Positions 36,505 through 45,686 of a stretch of DNA of 64,000 nucleotides are shown here, piece after piece. Location of the stretch: assembly GCF_040111675.1 (NCBI RefSeq), contig NZ_CP157794.1, forward strand, positions 2,873,501 through 2,937,500, read 5' to 3'. The translations under genes and the position numbers were made by a program. The stretch comes from Salinarimonas sp. (GTDB taxonomy: Bacteria > Pseudomonadota > Alphaproteobacteria > Rhizobiales > Beijerinckiaceae). The number at the start of each line of letters is the position of its first letter. The stretch's first letter is position 1. The notes under the pieces are model-generated. The model made no database searches and was not told the origin of the DNA. It saw only the letters and a program-made list of their open reading frames with translations.

Positions 36505-37710
36505 CTACGCGGCGCATTTTTGCGCGGCGAGATGGCGTGCGGGTTCGTATTCGGCTCGATCTCGCCAGGCATGCCAGAGGATGCGGATCCAGGCGCGTGC
36601 CAGGATACGGACGGCGTGGGGGTGACTGCATCCGCGCTGCCTGGCCCGCATGTAGACGTCGGCGGCCCAGGGGGAGGCATGGCGGGAGTTGTCGGCGAAG
36701 CAGGTGAGGGCGGCGCGCAGACGGTGATTGCAGGCCCATCGGAAGACGACGCCCCTGCTTTTTCCGGAGGCGTGGGTGACGGGGCAGACGCCGGCCTCCG
36801 CGGCGAGCTGGTCTGCGGTCTGGAAGCGCGCGCGGTCGTCGCCGATCTCGGCGAGGATCTGGGCGGCGTTGATGCGGCCGGCGCGCGGGAAGGACATGAC
36901 GATGCGGCCGTCGGGCAGCTCGGCGACGTCGTGCTCGATGCGGGCGGTGAGGTCGCGGATCGCGGCGACGATGCGCTCGAGGGCGACGACGAGGGCGCGC
37001 ACGATCTCGCCCTTGGCCTCGCTCTCGTCCCGGCCGGCGAGGCCGATCGGCGCGGCGCGCAGGCGGGCGAGGAGCTCGGCGGCGCTGCGGCGGCCGCTGT
37101 AGCGGGCCTGGGCCATGAAGGCGGCCATGCGCTTCTCGCCGAGTCGTGCGGCGCTCTCGGGCGTGGGGTAGCGGGCGAGGAAGGCGAGGGCGACGGGGCT
37201 GTCGACGTCGGCGAAGATCGCGGCGGCGCCCGGCCAGAAGCTTTCGAGCAGGCTGCGCAGCTGGTTTGCGAGGCCGACGCGCGTGGCGACGAGGTCGTCG
37301 CGCCCGCGCACGAGGGCGCGCAGCGCCTTGACCGCGTCGGAGGCCTGGCGCAGCGGGGCGAAGCGATGCCCGTCGGTGCGCAGGATGTCGGCGAGCATGT
37401 AGGCGTCACCCGTATCGGACTTGCCGCCGGCGGCGCGATAGCGCGGACGGCAGGCCTTCACGACGTTCGGGTGGATCGGCACGACCGGATGGCCGGCGGC
37501 GACGAGCGTGTCGACGACGAGGCCGGACGGGCGCTCGATCGCCACCGGCATCTCGCCGACGGGCGCGATGCGCGCGAGCGCGGCCACGAGCTTGGCGAGG
37601 CCGGCGGCGGTGTGCGGGACGTCGAGGCGTGCGCGGACCGCACCCGTCTCGTCGAGGACGCAGGCCGCATGGCCCGCGCCGCCCCAGTCGAAACCAACAG
37701 TGAAAGGCAT
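36505..37710 (-). CDS. IS110-family transposase (DEDD recombinase)
   Basis: 401 residues. The N-terminal RuvC-like domain has the tetrad D8 (GFDWG), E59 (AIERP), D99 and D102 (KSDTGDAYMLADIL). A helical middle follows (about 120-280). The C-terminal Tnp domain contains AGVCPVTHASGKSRG with the conserved Ser. All catalytic residues are present and the frame is intact, so the enzyme may be active. It starts at ATG 37710. IS110 enzymes recombine DNA under the guidance of a bridge RNA coded in the element. Confidence 0.93.
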   Translation of the reverse strand: MPFTVGFDWGGAGHAACVLDETGAVRARLDVPHTAAGLAKLVAALARIAPVGEMPVAIERPSGLVVDTLVAAGHPVVPIHPNVVKACRPRYRAAGGKSDTGDAYMLADILRTDGHRFAPLRQASDAVKALRALVRGRDDLVATRVGLANQLRSLLESFWPGAAAIFADVDSPVALAFLARYPTPESAARLGEKRMAAFMAQARYSGRRSAAELLARLRAAPIGLAGRDESEAKGEIVRALVVALERIVAAIRDLTARIEHDVAELPDGRIVMSFPRAGRINAAQILAEIGDDRARFQTADQLAAEAGVCPVTHASGKSRGVVFRWACNHRLRAALTCFADNSRHASPWAADVYMRARQRGCSHPHAVRILARAWIRILWHAWRDRAEYEPARHLAAQKCAA

Positions 37711-37964
37711 AGGCGACGTCTCCCGGTTCGGTGTACCCTCACCCGAGCCGGGAGGTCGTGCGGATCGCTCATTGGAAGGCGCTCCGGCTGGCAGGCTCAG
37801 GCGCTACACCCCGTGGTCCGTCCGGTCCTCCCGGCACCTGCCGCGCGGCGGGTCTCATACGGGCCCTCGAAGGGCAAGCGACGCCGGCCGTCGCGGCAGG
37901 CGCTCGGGCTGGCGAATACTACGCCGCTCCGCGGCTCCGCATCCGCCAGCCCGAAGGTGCACCA
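37711..37964 (-). ncRNA. Non-coding left end of the IS110 element, candidate bridge RNA
   Basis: 254 bp upstream of the transposase, as in the IS110 (not IS1111) subgroup. A strong stem-loop is formed by 37721-37731 and 37743-37753. Two internal segments copy the junctions in reverse complement: 37765-37775 (TCGCTCATTGG) matches the right junction 37962-37972 over 11 bases, and 37852-37858 (GTCTCAT) matches the left junction 36475-36481 over 7. Both span the ATGAG core. This is what guide loops of a bridge RNA should show. The RNA's ends and loop assignment are not determined. Confidence 0.55.
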
Positions 37965-38711
37965 ATGAGCGAGACAGCCGCCGTCGCGCCCGGCGCGGGC
38001 GAGACCCGCATCGAGGTGCCCGATCACGCCCCCCACGTCCTCGTCGTCGACGACGACAGGCGCCTGCGCGACCTCATCGCCAAATATCTGGGCGAGAACG
38101 GTTTCCGCGTGACGGCGGCGGCGAGCGCCGCGGAGGCTCGGGCGAAGTCCGAACATTTCGTCTTCGACGCGCTCGTCCTCGACGTGATGATGCCGGGCGA
38201 GACCGGCTTCGACTACGCCCGCTCCGTCCGAGAGACGGCGGACACGCCGATCCTGATGCTCACCGCCCGCGCCGAGACCGAGGATCGGATCACCGGCCTC
38301 GAGATCGGCGCCGACGACTACCTTCCCAAGCCCTTCGAGCCGCGCGAGCTGGTGCTGCGGCTCAACAACATCCTCAAGCGCATCGCGGCCGCGCCCGTCG
38401 GCGAGGCGGGGCCGGGGGAGGAGATCCGCTTCGGGCCCTTCACCTTCCGCCTCGATCGCGGCGAGCTGCGGCGTGGCGACGAGGCGATCCGGCTCACCGA
38501 GCGCGAGCGCGAGATCCTCGGCATTCTCGGCGGGCGCGCCAACGAGAACGTCCCGCGCGAGGACCTCTCCGGCGCCGGCGTCGCCTTGAACGAGCGCACC
38601 GTGGACGTGCAGATCAACCGGCTGCGCCGCAAGATCGAGATCGACCCGGCGAACCCGCTCCTGCTGCAGACGGTGCGCGGGGTCGGCTACAAGCTCGTCG
38701 CGGAGCGGTGA
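37965..38711 (+). CDS. OmpR-family response regulator
   Basis: 248 residues. The receiver domain (about 24-140) has acidic residues D29/D30, phospho-acceptor D73 (LVLDVMMPG) and the Lys in LPKPFEPRE. The C-terminal winged helix (about 155-245) has TEREREILGILG and VDVQINRLRRKIE. It pairs with the kinase that overlaps its stop. The ATG is the first codon after the IS110 element, so its upstream region, including the GAAGG ribosome site at 37953-37957, now comes from the IS. Confidence 0.93.
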   Translation: MSETAAVAPGAGETRIEVPDHAPHVLVVDDDRRLRDLIAKYLGENGFRVTAAASAAEARAKSEHFVFDALVLDVMMPGETGFDYARSVRETADTPILMLTARAETEDRITGLEIGADDYLPKPFEPRELVLRLNNILKRIAAAPVGEAGPGEEIRFGPFTFRLDRGELRRGDEAIRLTEREREILGILGGRANENVPREDLSGAGVALNERTVDVQINRLRRKIEIDPANPLLLQTVRGVGYKLVAER

Positions 38712-40138
38712 GCGTCGTGGACGGCGTCGGCGCCGCGGACGGCCGCAAGCCGCGCAGGAGCGCGGCGCGGCGCACGCTCGGCGCCCTGTGGGCTCCGGTG
38801 CGCGGCTCCGCGCGCGCCTACGGCCGCGGCGCCCGCTGGCTCGGCTCGATGATGCCGAAGGGCCTCTACGCCCGCTCGCTGATCATCGTCATCGTGCCGA
38901 TCGTGCTGCTGCAGTCGATCATCGCCTACGTCTTCATGGAGCGGCACTGGCAGACGGTGACGATGCGGCTCTCCTCCGCCGTCACCGCCGACATCGCCGC
39001 GCTCATCGACGTCTGGGAGACCTATCCGCAGGACGAGGAGGGCCGCACGCTCCGGCGCATCGCCTCGCAGCGGCTCGGGCTCGACGTCGAGATCCAGCGC
39101 GGCGTGGAGCTGCCCCCGCCCGGCCCGAAGCCGTTCTTCTCGATCCTCGACGCCGCCCTCTCCGAGCAGATCGCCCGGCAGATCGCCCGCCCCTTCTGGA
39201 TCGACACGCTCGGGCGCTCGAACCTCATCGAGATCCGCATCAAGCTCGACAATGCGGTGATGCGGGTCGTCGCCCGGCGCAGCCAGGCCTACGCCTCGAA
39301 CTCGCACATCTTCCTATTGTGGATGATCGGCTCGTCCCTGGTGCTGATGGCCATCGCCATCCTGTTCCTGCGCAACCAGATCCGCCCGATCCTCACGCTC
39401 GCCGAGGCCGCCGAGAGCTACGGCAAGGGCCGCGAGGCCGATTTTCGTCCGCGGGGCGCGCGCGAGGTGCGCCAGGCGGGCCACGCCTTCATCGAGATGA
39501 AGCGGCGCATCGAGCGCGCCCGAGAGCAGCGCACGACCATGCTCAACGGCGTCTCCCACGACCTGCGCACCATCCTCACCCGCTTCAAGCTCTCGCTCGC
39601 CCTGATGGACACGCCCGAGGTCGAGGACCTGCGCCGGGACGTCGACGAGATGACGCGGATGCTGGAGGGCTACCTCGCCTTCGCCCGCGGCGACGCCGGC
39701 GAGACCGCGGTCGAGGTCGACCTGCGGGCCCTGCTCGAGGAGCTCGCCGCCGACGCCGAGCGGCAGGGCCATCCCGTGCGGCTCGCCATCGACGGCGACG
39801 CCGCGGTCATCGTGCGCCCCGACGCCTTCCGGCGCATGCTGTTCAACCTCGTGTCCAACGCCGCGCGCCATGGCGACATCATCGCCATCACCGCCATCCA
39901 CGAGGGCCGCTGGCTGACGATCCATGTCGACGACGACGGGCCCGGCATCCCGGTCGAGCTCCGCGACGAGGTGTTCAAGCCCTTCGTGCGCCTCGACGAG
40001 GCGCGCAATCAGGACGAGGGCGGCTCCGGCCTCGGCCTGCCGATCGCCCGCGACGTCGCCCGCGCCCATGGCGGCGACATCGGGCTCGAGGACAGCCCGC
40101 TCGGGGGCTTGAGGGCGAGCGTGCGGCTGCCGGCGTGA
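38708..40138 (+). CDS. EnvZ-like sensor histidine kinase
   Basis: 476 residues, GTG start overlapping the regulator stop (GTGA). Transmembrane helices at about 57-77 and 200-221 enclose a periplasmic domain of about 120 residues. A HAMP domain (222-275), HisKA with H284 (VSHDLRTILTRFKL) and HATPase (NLVSNAARHG, DDDGPGIP, GGSGLGLPIARD) follow. In the H-box the usual Pro is Ile289, as in some rhizobial relatives. Signal unknown. Confidence 0.93.
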   Translation: MSVVDGVGAADGRKPRRSAARRTLGALWAPVRGSARAYGRGARWLGSMMPKGLYARSLIIVIVPIVLLQSIIAYVFMERHWQTVTMRLSSAVTADIAALIDVWETYPQDEEGRTLRRIASQRLGLDVEIQRGVELPPPGPKPFFSILDAALSEQIARQIARPFWIDTLGRSNLIEIRIKLDNAVMRVVARRSQAYASNSHIFLLWMIGSSLVLMAIAILFLRNQIRPILTLAEAAESYGKGREADFRPRGAREVRQAGHAFIEMKRRIERAREQRTTMLNGVSHDLRTILTRFKLSLALMDTPEVEDLRRDVDEMTRMLEGYLAFARGDAGETAVEVDLRALLEELAADAERQGHPVRLAIDGDAAVIVRPDAFRRMLFNLVSNAARHGDIIAITAIHEGRWLTIHVDDDGPGIPVELRDEVFKPFVRLDEARNQDEGGSGLGLPIARDVARAHGGDIGLEDSPLGGLRASVRLPA

Positions 40139-40211
40139 GGGTGTAGATCCGAGCTTGCGGCACGCCCTGATTTGAACTAGCGTCGACTGCGGACGCAAGC
40201 AGGAGATCACG

Positions 40212-40505
40212 ATGACCGGCGATCTGGGTCATCCAGTCACGACTGGGCCGCGGGCGCGCATTCTCGGAGAGCCGGATCGTATCATCGCCGAGGCTCTCGC
40301 CAATGCGCGGGCCGTGGACCTCGCCGAGTTCCTGCTCGAGGGCGGGTTCGGGGCGGACGACGTCCGCACGATCACCGAATTCTTGAAGCCGTACATGGTG
40401 CGCGACAGCATTCCACCCTACGAAGAGACGATGCGGGCGCTGACGGAACGCGGCTTCGACCGCGAGATGGCGAACGCGTTCGCTCGCGCTTTCGAGAAGG
40501 CCTGA
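40212..40505 (+). CDS. Hypothetical protein, 97 residues
   Basis: Soluble, mixed-charge, predicted mostly helical; no domain recognised. Preceded by AGGAG (40200-40204). A TTGCGG-N17-TAGCGT promoter (about 40154-40182) is possible. It ends 4 bp before the next small gene, so the two are surely co-transcribed and perhaps interact. Confidence 0.6.
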   Translation: MTGDLGHPVTTGPRARILGEPDRIIAEALANARAVDLAEFLLEGGFGADDVRTITEFLKPYMVRDSIPPYEETMRALTERGFDREMANAFARAFEKA

Positions 40506-40509
40506 CCTC

Positions 40510-40905
40510 GTGCGGGACCCCGACCGGTCGCGCGACGCCCTGCTCGAGCGAGCCGCGCGGAGTGCCGCCTTCGTTCGGGCGACGTCCGATATTCGGGACG
40601 CGGGCGCTCGCGCCACAGCGCTGCTTCTCGAGATCGAAGCCATGGTGGCCAGCGCCTGCCGCACCAGGCCGCAGGCCCGCTTCAACGACGACGAGGTCGC
40701 CTGCCTCGCCGAGATCGCGTTTCGCGTGGCGCACCTTCACGAGGCGCGCAATCGGTCTCGATCCAGTGTGTTCGCGCGCCTGGCCGCCCTCTGGCGCGAG
40801 GCGAGCGGCTTCGAGCGCGTCCAGATCATCGGCGTCGCCCTCGCCGTCCCCGGCGCGCTGCTCGCCCTCGTCACGCTGGCGATCGTCGCCGCCGAGCGGA
40901 TCTGA
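40510..40905 (+). CDS. Hypothetical single-span membrane protein, 131 residues
   Basis: Helical cytoplasmic part of about 100 residues followed by one C-terminal transmembrane helix (about 104-128), i.e. a tail-anchored layout. GTG start at 40510, 4 bp after the previous gene. No family recognised. An ATG at 40642 inside the frame is less likely as the start. Confidence 0.55.
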   Translation: MRDPDRSRDALLERAARSAAFVRATSDIRDAGARATALLLEIEAMVASACRTRPQARFNDDEVACLAEIAFRVAHLHEARNRSRSSVFARLAALWREASGFERVQIIGVALAVPGALLALVTLAIVAAERI

Positions 40906-40917
40906 CCGTCGCCTCGC

Positions 40918-41262
40918 TCAATAAAGCCGCCCGCCGATGGGCACGTCCTTCGAGGGCTCGATCAGCACGACCTCGCCCTCTTCGTCGGGCACCCCGAGCG
41001 TCAGCACCTGGGACATGAACTTGCCGATCTGGCGCGGCGGGAAGTTCACCACCGCCAGCACCAGCCGGCCCTCCAGCTCGTCCAGCGCGTAGTGCTTCGT
41101 GATCTGCGCCGAGGAGCGCTTCTCGCCGATCGCCGCGCCGAAATCGATGGTGAGCTTGTAGGCGGGCTTCCTCGCCTCCGGGAACGGCTCGGCCTTGACC
41201 ACCCGCCCGACGCGGATGTCGACCTTGAGGAAGTCGTCGAAGACGATCTGCGGGGTGTCCAT
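40918..41262 (-). CDS. csaA: CsaA-type tRNA-binding protein
   Basis: 114 residues, a free OB-fold tRNA-binding domain like B. subtilis CsaA. Blocks: FLKVDIRVGRVVKAEPFPEA, YKLTIDFG, SSAQITKHY and VLAVVNFPPRQIGKFMSQVL. In some bacteria it has export-related chaperone activity, otherwise it binds tRNA. It is downstream of hppA on the same strand but separated by a terminator. Confidence 0.9.
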   Translation of the reverse strand: MDTPQIVFDDFLKVDIRVGRVVKAEPFPEARKPAYKLTIDFGAAIGEKRSSAQITKHYALDELEGRLVLAVVNFPPRQIGKFMSQVLTLGVPDEEGEVVLIEPSKDVPIGGRLY

Positions 41263-41283
41263 GGCGGGTGCCTCCTGAAACGG

Positions 41284-41313
41284 AAAAGGGCCCCCTCTCG
41301 GAGGAGAGGGCCC
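41284..41313 (-). terminator. Rho-independent terminator of hppA
   Basis: On the minus strand GGGCCCTCTC (41313-41304), loop, GAGAGGGGGCCC (41299-41288), then TTTT (41287-41284). It lies 23 bp after the hppA stop and just ahead of csaA. Confidence 0.85.
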
Positions 41314-41335
41314 GTGCCGGGCGCCGCGCGCCGCC

Positions 41336-43516
41336 TCAATTGTGGGCGAGAACGGCGAGCAGCAGAAGCGCGATGATGTTGGTGATCTTGATCGCCGGGT
41401 TCACCGCCGGGCCGGCGGTGTCCTTGTAGGGGTCGCCGACGGTGTCGCCGGTGACCGAGGCCTTGTGGGCCTCCGACCCCTTCATGTGCTTGACGCCGTC
41501 CTTGTCGACGAAGCCGTCCTCGAAGGATTTCTTGGCGTTGTCCCAGGCGCCGCCGCCGGACGTCATCGAGATCGCGACGAACAGGCCCGTGACGATGACG
41601 CCGAGCAGCATGGCGCCCACCGCCGAGAAGGCCTGGCTCTTGCCCGCCACCGCGTAGATCACGAAGTAGGTCACGACCGGCGCCAGCACCGGGAGCAGCG
41701 AGGGCACCACCATCTCGCGGATGGCGGCCTTGGTGAGCATGTCCACCGCGCGGCCGTAATCCGGGCGGTCCTTGCCCTCCATGATGCCGGGCTTCTCCTT
41801 GAACTGCCGGCGCACCTCCTCGACCACCGCGCCCGCCGCGCGGCCCACCGCCGTCATGGCGATGCCGCCGAACAGGAACGGGATCAGGCCGCCGAAGAGC
41901 AGGCCCACCACCACGTAGGGGTTGAACAGGTTGAAGTCCGGGGTGACGCCGGCGAAGTACTGGTACTGCGTCGAGCCCTCGCGGTTCGCCTCGAGGATGA
42001 AGTAGTTGAGGTCCGAGGTATAGGCCGCGAACAGCACCAGCGCGCCCAGGCCCGCCGAGCCGATGGCGTAGCCCTTGGTGACGGCCTTCGTGGTGTTGCC
42101 CACCGCGTCGAGCGCGTCGGTGGAGCGGCGCACCTCCTTGGGCAGGCCCGCCATCTCGGCGATGCCGCCGGCGTTGTCCGTCACCGGGCCGAAGGCGTCG
42201 AGCGCCACCACCATGCCGGCGAGCGCCAGCATCGCGGTCACCGCGATGGCGATGCCGAAGAGGCCCGCCAGCAGATAGGCGGCGATGATGCCGAACACGA
42301 TGACGAGCGTCGGCAGCGCCGTCGACTCGAGCGAGATGGCGAGGCCCTGGATGACGTTGGTGCCGTGGCCCGTCACCGAGGCCTGCGAGATCGAGCGCAC
42401 CGGCCGGAAGCCGACGCCGGTGTAGTACTCGGTGATCCAGACGATGAGGCCGGTGACCACGAGGCCGAGCACGGCCGCGAGGAACAGGTCGAGCGAGGTG
42501 AACACCGTCGTGTTCTCGCCGCCGCCCAGCGTCGGCACCACCGCCGTGAACTCGGTCGTGAAGCCGCCGAACAGGACGAGGTTCACCACCGCGATCGCGG
42601 CGATGGAGAGCACGCCGGTGGCGACGAAGCCCTTGTAGAGGGCGCCCATGATCGACCCGTTGGAGCCGAGCTTGACGAAGAACGTGCCCGCGATCGAGGT
42701 GACGATGCACACGGCGCCGATGGCGAGCGGGTAGAGCAGCATCGTCTCCATCGCGCCCTGGCCGGCGAAGAAGATCGCCGCGAGCACCATGGTGGCGACG
42801 AAGGTCACCGCGTAGGTCTCGAACAGGTCGGCGGCCATGCCCGCGCAGTCGCCGACATTGTCGCCGACGTTGTCGGCGATGGTCGCCGGGTTGCGCGGGT
42901 CGTCCTCCGGGATGCCGGCCTCGACCTTGCCGACGAGGTCGCCGCCGACGTCCGCGCCCTTGGTGAAGATGCCGCCGCCGAGACGGGCGAAGATCGAGAT
43001 CAGCGAGGCGCCGAAGCCGAGCGCGACGAGCGAGTCGATGACCACGCGCCCGCCGGGATCCTCGCCGAGCACGCGGGTGAGGATCGTGTAGTAGACCGCG
43101 ACGCCGAGCAGCGCGAGGCCCGCCACCAGCATGCCGGTGACGGCGCCGGACTTGAACGCCACGTCGAGGCCCTTGGCCAGCGAGGTCGCCGCCGCCTGCG
43201 CCGTGCGCACGTTGGCGCGCACCGAGACGTTCATGCCGATGAACCCGGCCGCGCCGGAGAGGACGGCGCCGATGGCGAAGCCGATGGCGACCCAGATCCC
43301 GAGAAGCCAGACGATCGCGGCGAAGAGCACGACGCCGACGATGCCGATGGTGATGTACTGACGCTTGAGGTAGGCCTGCGCGCCTTCCGCGATGGCGCCG
43401 GCGATCTCCTGCATCCGCAGGGTGCCGGCGTCGCGCTTCATGACGTCGTTGATGGCCCATAGGCCGTAGGCGATGGATAGCGCACCGCCCAGGATGATGA
43501 GTGTGAGTGCGAGCAT
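41336..43516 (-). CDS. hppA: K+-insensitive membrane proton-pumping pyrophosphatase
   Basis: 726 residues with about 16 transmembrane helices. [19 protein letters not shown] is the catalytic pyrophosphate/Mg site. In [10 protein letters not shown] the Lys after the TT pair is the residue that marks K+-independent H+-PPases (Ala in K+-dependent ones). It couples PPi hydrolysis to proton export across the inner membrane. ATG 43516 ([11 protein letters not shown]) starts directly on the first helix; the longer frame to 43630 is unlikely. Divergent from the fasciclin gene. Confidence 0.95.
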   Translation of the reverse strand: MLALTLIILGGALSIAYGLWAINDVMKRDAGTLRMQEIAGAIAEGAQAYLKRQYITIGIVGVVLFAAIVWLLGIWVAIGFAIGAVLSGAAGFIGMNVSVRANVRTAQAAATSLAKGLDVAFKSGAVTGMLVAGLALLGVAVYYTILTRVLGEDPGGRVVIDSLVALGFGASLISIFARLGGGIFTKGADVGGDLVGKVEAGIPEDDPRNPATIADNVGDNVGDCAGMAADLFETYAVTFVATMVLAAIFFAGQGAMETMLLYPLAIGAVCIVTSIAGTFFVKLGSNGSIMGALYKGFVATGVLSIAAIAVVNLVLFGGFTTEFTAVVPTLGGGENTTVFTSLDLFLAAVLGLVVTGLIVWITEYYTGVGFRPVRSISQASVTGHGTNVIQGLAISLESTALPTLVIVFGIIAAYLLAGLFGIAIAVTAMLALAGMVVALDAFGPVTDNAGGIAEMAGLPKEVRRSTDALDAVGNTTKAVTKGYAIGSAGLGALVLFAAYTSDLNYFILEANREGSTQYQYFAGVTPDFNLFNPYVVVGLLFGGLIPFLFGGIAMTAVGRAAGAVVEEVRRQFKEKPGIMEGKDRPDYGRAVDMLTKAAIREMVVPSLLPVLAPVVTYFVIYAVAGKSQAFSAVGAMLLGVIVTGLFVAISMTSGGGAWDNAKKSFEDGFVDKDGVKHMKGSEAHKASVTGDTVGDPYKDTAGPAVNPAIKITNIIALLLLAVLAHN

Positions 43517-43869
43517 CTGACCGTCCTTGGGATCGGGGTCGGCGCCGTGTCCGTTGCAAGGCCGACGCGTGCACGACGCGCCGGGGCCGGCGCTCGCCCC
43601 CTCTGAGGTTTCCGGAAGAAGTCGTGCCAAACTTTGCGGCGGTGCGCAAATGAGTCTTGGGGGGCAATCCTTCGTTTTTCCCCGGATTCGGCCGAGACGG
43701 CGGCCTCAGAGCCGGCACGGGGCGCCCGATCGGTCGATCCGCCGCGATCCGGGCGCGGCGGGGCGACCCACTGCGCCACACGCCTTCGTGAACGATCCGT
43801 GATCGGCCCCCTTTCCGTACCGTCTTCCGGACCCGGCCGTCCCGGGGCACGACAGGAGAGGAAACGGAC
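43517..43869. other. Intergenic region between hppA and the fasciclin gene
   Basis: 353 bp between divergent genes. It contains no supported ORF. It is somewhat less GC-rich near 43620-43680 and presumably carries both promoters, but I find no convincing consensus pair, no GGAAC element and no long palindrome. Confidence 0.5.
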
Positions 43870-44364
43870 ATGAAGCGCACCGTGATCGCAACCGCCGTGT
43901 TCGCGTGGCTCGGCATGGGCGCGGCAACGCAGGCCGCCAACATCGTCGAGACCGCCCAGGAGGCGGGCACCTTCGGCACGCTGCTCGCGGCCGCCGAGGC
44001 CGCAGGCCTCGCCGAGGCCCTCGCCACGGGCGAGAACCTGACCGTCTTCGCGCCGACCGACGAGGCCTTCGCGGCGCTTCCGGCCGGCACGGTGGAAAGC
44101 CTGCTCCAGCCGGAGAACAGGGATCAGCTCGCGGCGATCCTGTCCTACCACGTGCTGCCGCGCGAGCTCGCCTCGAACCAGCTGCCCGGCCGCACGATCC
44201 ACATCCGCACCATCAAGCAGGGCGGCGACCGCCTGCTCGCCATCGCAAAGGACGCGCATACCGGGGCGGTCGTCGTCGACGGCGCGAACGTGGTCGCGGC
44301 CGACATCCGCGCCGACAACGGGATCATCCACGTCATCGACAAGGTGATGCTGCCCGACGGCTGA
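43870..44364 (+). CDS. Exported fasciclin-domain protein
   Basis: 164 residues. Signal peptide about 1-23 (TQAA), then one FAS1 domain with the H1 box NLTVFAPTDEAFAAL and the H2 box NGIIHVIDKVMLP. Such single-domain proteins are periplasmic or surface adhesion-type proteins. AGGAGAGG lies upstream of the ATG. A 9-bp GC hairpin follows the gene. Confidence 0.9.
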   Translation: MKRTVIATAVFAWLGMGAATQAANIVETAQEAGTFGTLLAAAEAAGLAEALATGENLTVFAPTDEAFAALPAGTVESLLQPENRDQLAAILSYHVLPRELASNQLPGRTIHIRTIKQGGDRLLAIAKDAHTGAVVVDGANVVAADIRADNGIIHVIDKVMLPDG

Positions 44365-44373
44365 TCGGTGACC

Positions 44374-44404
44374 GGGGCCGGCCCGCCCGGGCGCTGCCGG
44401 CCCC
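44374..44404. terminator. Hairpin between convergent fasciclin and MFS genes
   Basis: GGGGCCGGC (44374-44382) pairs with GCCGGCCCC (44396-44404), with 13 bases between. It lies in a 41-bp gap between two converging stop codons, so it probably serves both. Confidence 0.6.
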
Positions 44405-44405
44405 C

Positions 44406-45677
44406 TCAGGCGGCCCGCATCCGCTTGTCGCGCGCCTGAAGCGCGACGAGGGCGAGCGCCACGGTGATCGGCGGGAACACCAGCCAGTTGAGCGTCTCCC
44501 AGCCGCCGACGTCGAGGAGCTTGCCCGCCGAGAAGGAGGCGATGGCGACCGAGCCGAAGACCAGGAAGTCGTTCGCGCCCTGGACCTTGGTGCGCTCCTC
44601 CGGCCGGTGGCAGTCCGTCACCATGGCGGTCGCGCCGATGAAGCCGAAGTTCCAGCCCAGCCCGAGCAGGACGAGACCGCCCCAGAAATGCGCCACGCTG
44701 AGGCCGCCGAGATTGATCGCGGCCGCGATCGCGATCATCACGAGGCCGATCGCGGTGATCGTCTCCTTGCCGAATCGCTCGATCAGCCGGCCGGTGAAGA
44801 AAGCCGGGCCGAACATGGCGAGGATGTGCCAGGAGATGCCGAGCGCCGCCGTCTCGATGGGCAGGCCGCAACCGACCATCGCGAGCGGCGCCGCCGTCAT
44901 CAGGAAGCTCATCAGGCCGTAGGAGACGAGCCCGGCGCTCACCGCGATCAGGAACCGGCCCTGGCGCATGATCACCGAGAGCGGCCGGCCGGTGTCGACG
45001 GGCGCCGCACCCGCCGGACGCGGCGGCGGCGCCGGCGGGGCGCGAAAGAACGAGACGACGAGGATCGAGAGCAGCGCGAGCCCCGCCTGCGCCAGGAACG
45101 AGCCGGCGAAGGGCGCGCCCGGGATCGCCTCGCGGGTGAAGATCACCACCTGCGGCCCGAGCACGCCGGCGGCGAGCCCGCCCGCCATCACGTAGGAGAT
45201 CGCCCGCGCCTTGAAGGCCGGGCTCGCCGTGTCCGCGGCGGCGAAGCGGTAGGACTGGACGTAGGAGCCGTAGAAGCCGGCGACGAAGGTGCCCAGGCAG
45301 AACAGCGCGAACAGCTCGCGGGCGATGCCGACCGTGGCGAGCGTGCCCGCGATCACGCCGATCACGGCGCCGACGATGTAGCCCGAGCGCCGGCCGAAGC
45401 GGCGCATCACCATCGCGGCGGGGATAGTGCCGAGCGCCAGCCCGAGATTGAGCAGGCTCACCGGAAGCGTCGCGAGGGCGTCGTTCTCCGCGAGCTGCTG
45501 GCCGACGATGCCGCCGAGCGAGATCACGATCGCCGGGTTCGCCCCGCCGAGCGCCTGCGCGCCGGCGAGCACCACGGCGTTGCGCTTGGCGAGGGCGTCG
45601 TCGACCTCGTGGGTCTGGGTCTGGGGCTGGGGCGCGGTCGCGCGCTCGGCGAGCGCGCCCGCGGCAGGCTTCGTCAT
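44406..45677 (-). CDS. Major facilitator superfamily transporter
   Basis: 423 residues, twelve predicted helices in two halves joined by a Pro-rich loop (about 215-235). The MFS loop 2-3 motif appears as MVMRRFGRRSGYIVG and its second-half counterpart as LIERFGKETI. The N-terminal 30 residues are polar. Substrate unknown. It follows thiL by 9 bp on the same strand, so a thiamine-related or simply co-transcribed function is possible. Confidence 0.85.
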   Translation of the reverse strand: MTKPAAGALAERATAPQPQTQTHEVDDALAKRNAVVLAGAQALGGANPAIVISLGGIVGQQLAENDALATLPVSLLNLGLALGTIPAAMVMRRFGRRSGYIVGAVIGVIAGTLATVGIARELFALFCLGTFVAGFYGSYVQSYRFAAADTASPAFKARAISYVMAGGLAAGVLGPQVVIFTREAIPGAPFAGSFLAQAGLALLSILVVSFFRAPPAPPPRPAGAAPVDTGRPLSVIMRQGRFLIAVSAGLVSYGLMSFLMTAAPLAMVGCGLPIETAALGISWHILAMFGPAFFTGRLIERFGKETITAIGLVMIAIAAAINLGGLSVAHFWGGLVLLGLGWNFGFIGATAMVTDCHRPEERTKVQGANDFLVFGSVAIASFSAGKLLDVGGWETLNWLVFPPITVALALVALQARDKRMRAA

Positions 45678-45686
45678 CCGGTCCGC

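Larger units (their letters stand above)
36480..37964 (-). mobile_element. IS110-family insertion sequence, about 1.49 kb
   Basis: The same 5 bp, ATGAG, flanks the element at 36475-36479 and 37965-37969 (CTCAT in element orientation, containing the CT core used by IS621-type elements). Inside are a single DEDD transposase gene, only 25 bp of non-coding DNA beyond its stop, and 254 bp of structured non-coding DNA upstream of it. No terminal inverted repeats are seen, as expected for IS110. The element splits what looks like a marR-regulator ATGA junction. Exact borders within the 5-bp repeat are ambiguous. Confidence 0.8.

Noticed and set aside
41342..43462. Plus-strand open frame of 706 codons opposite hppA
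   Set aside because: His/Asp/Arg-rich shadow of a strongly conserved gene.
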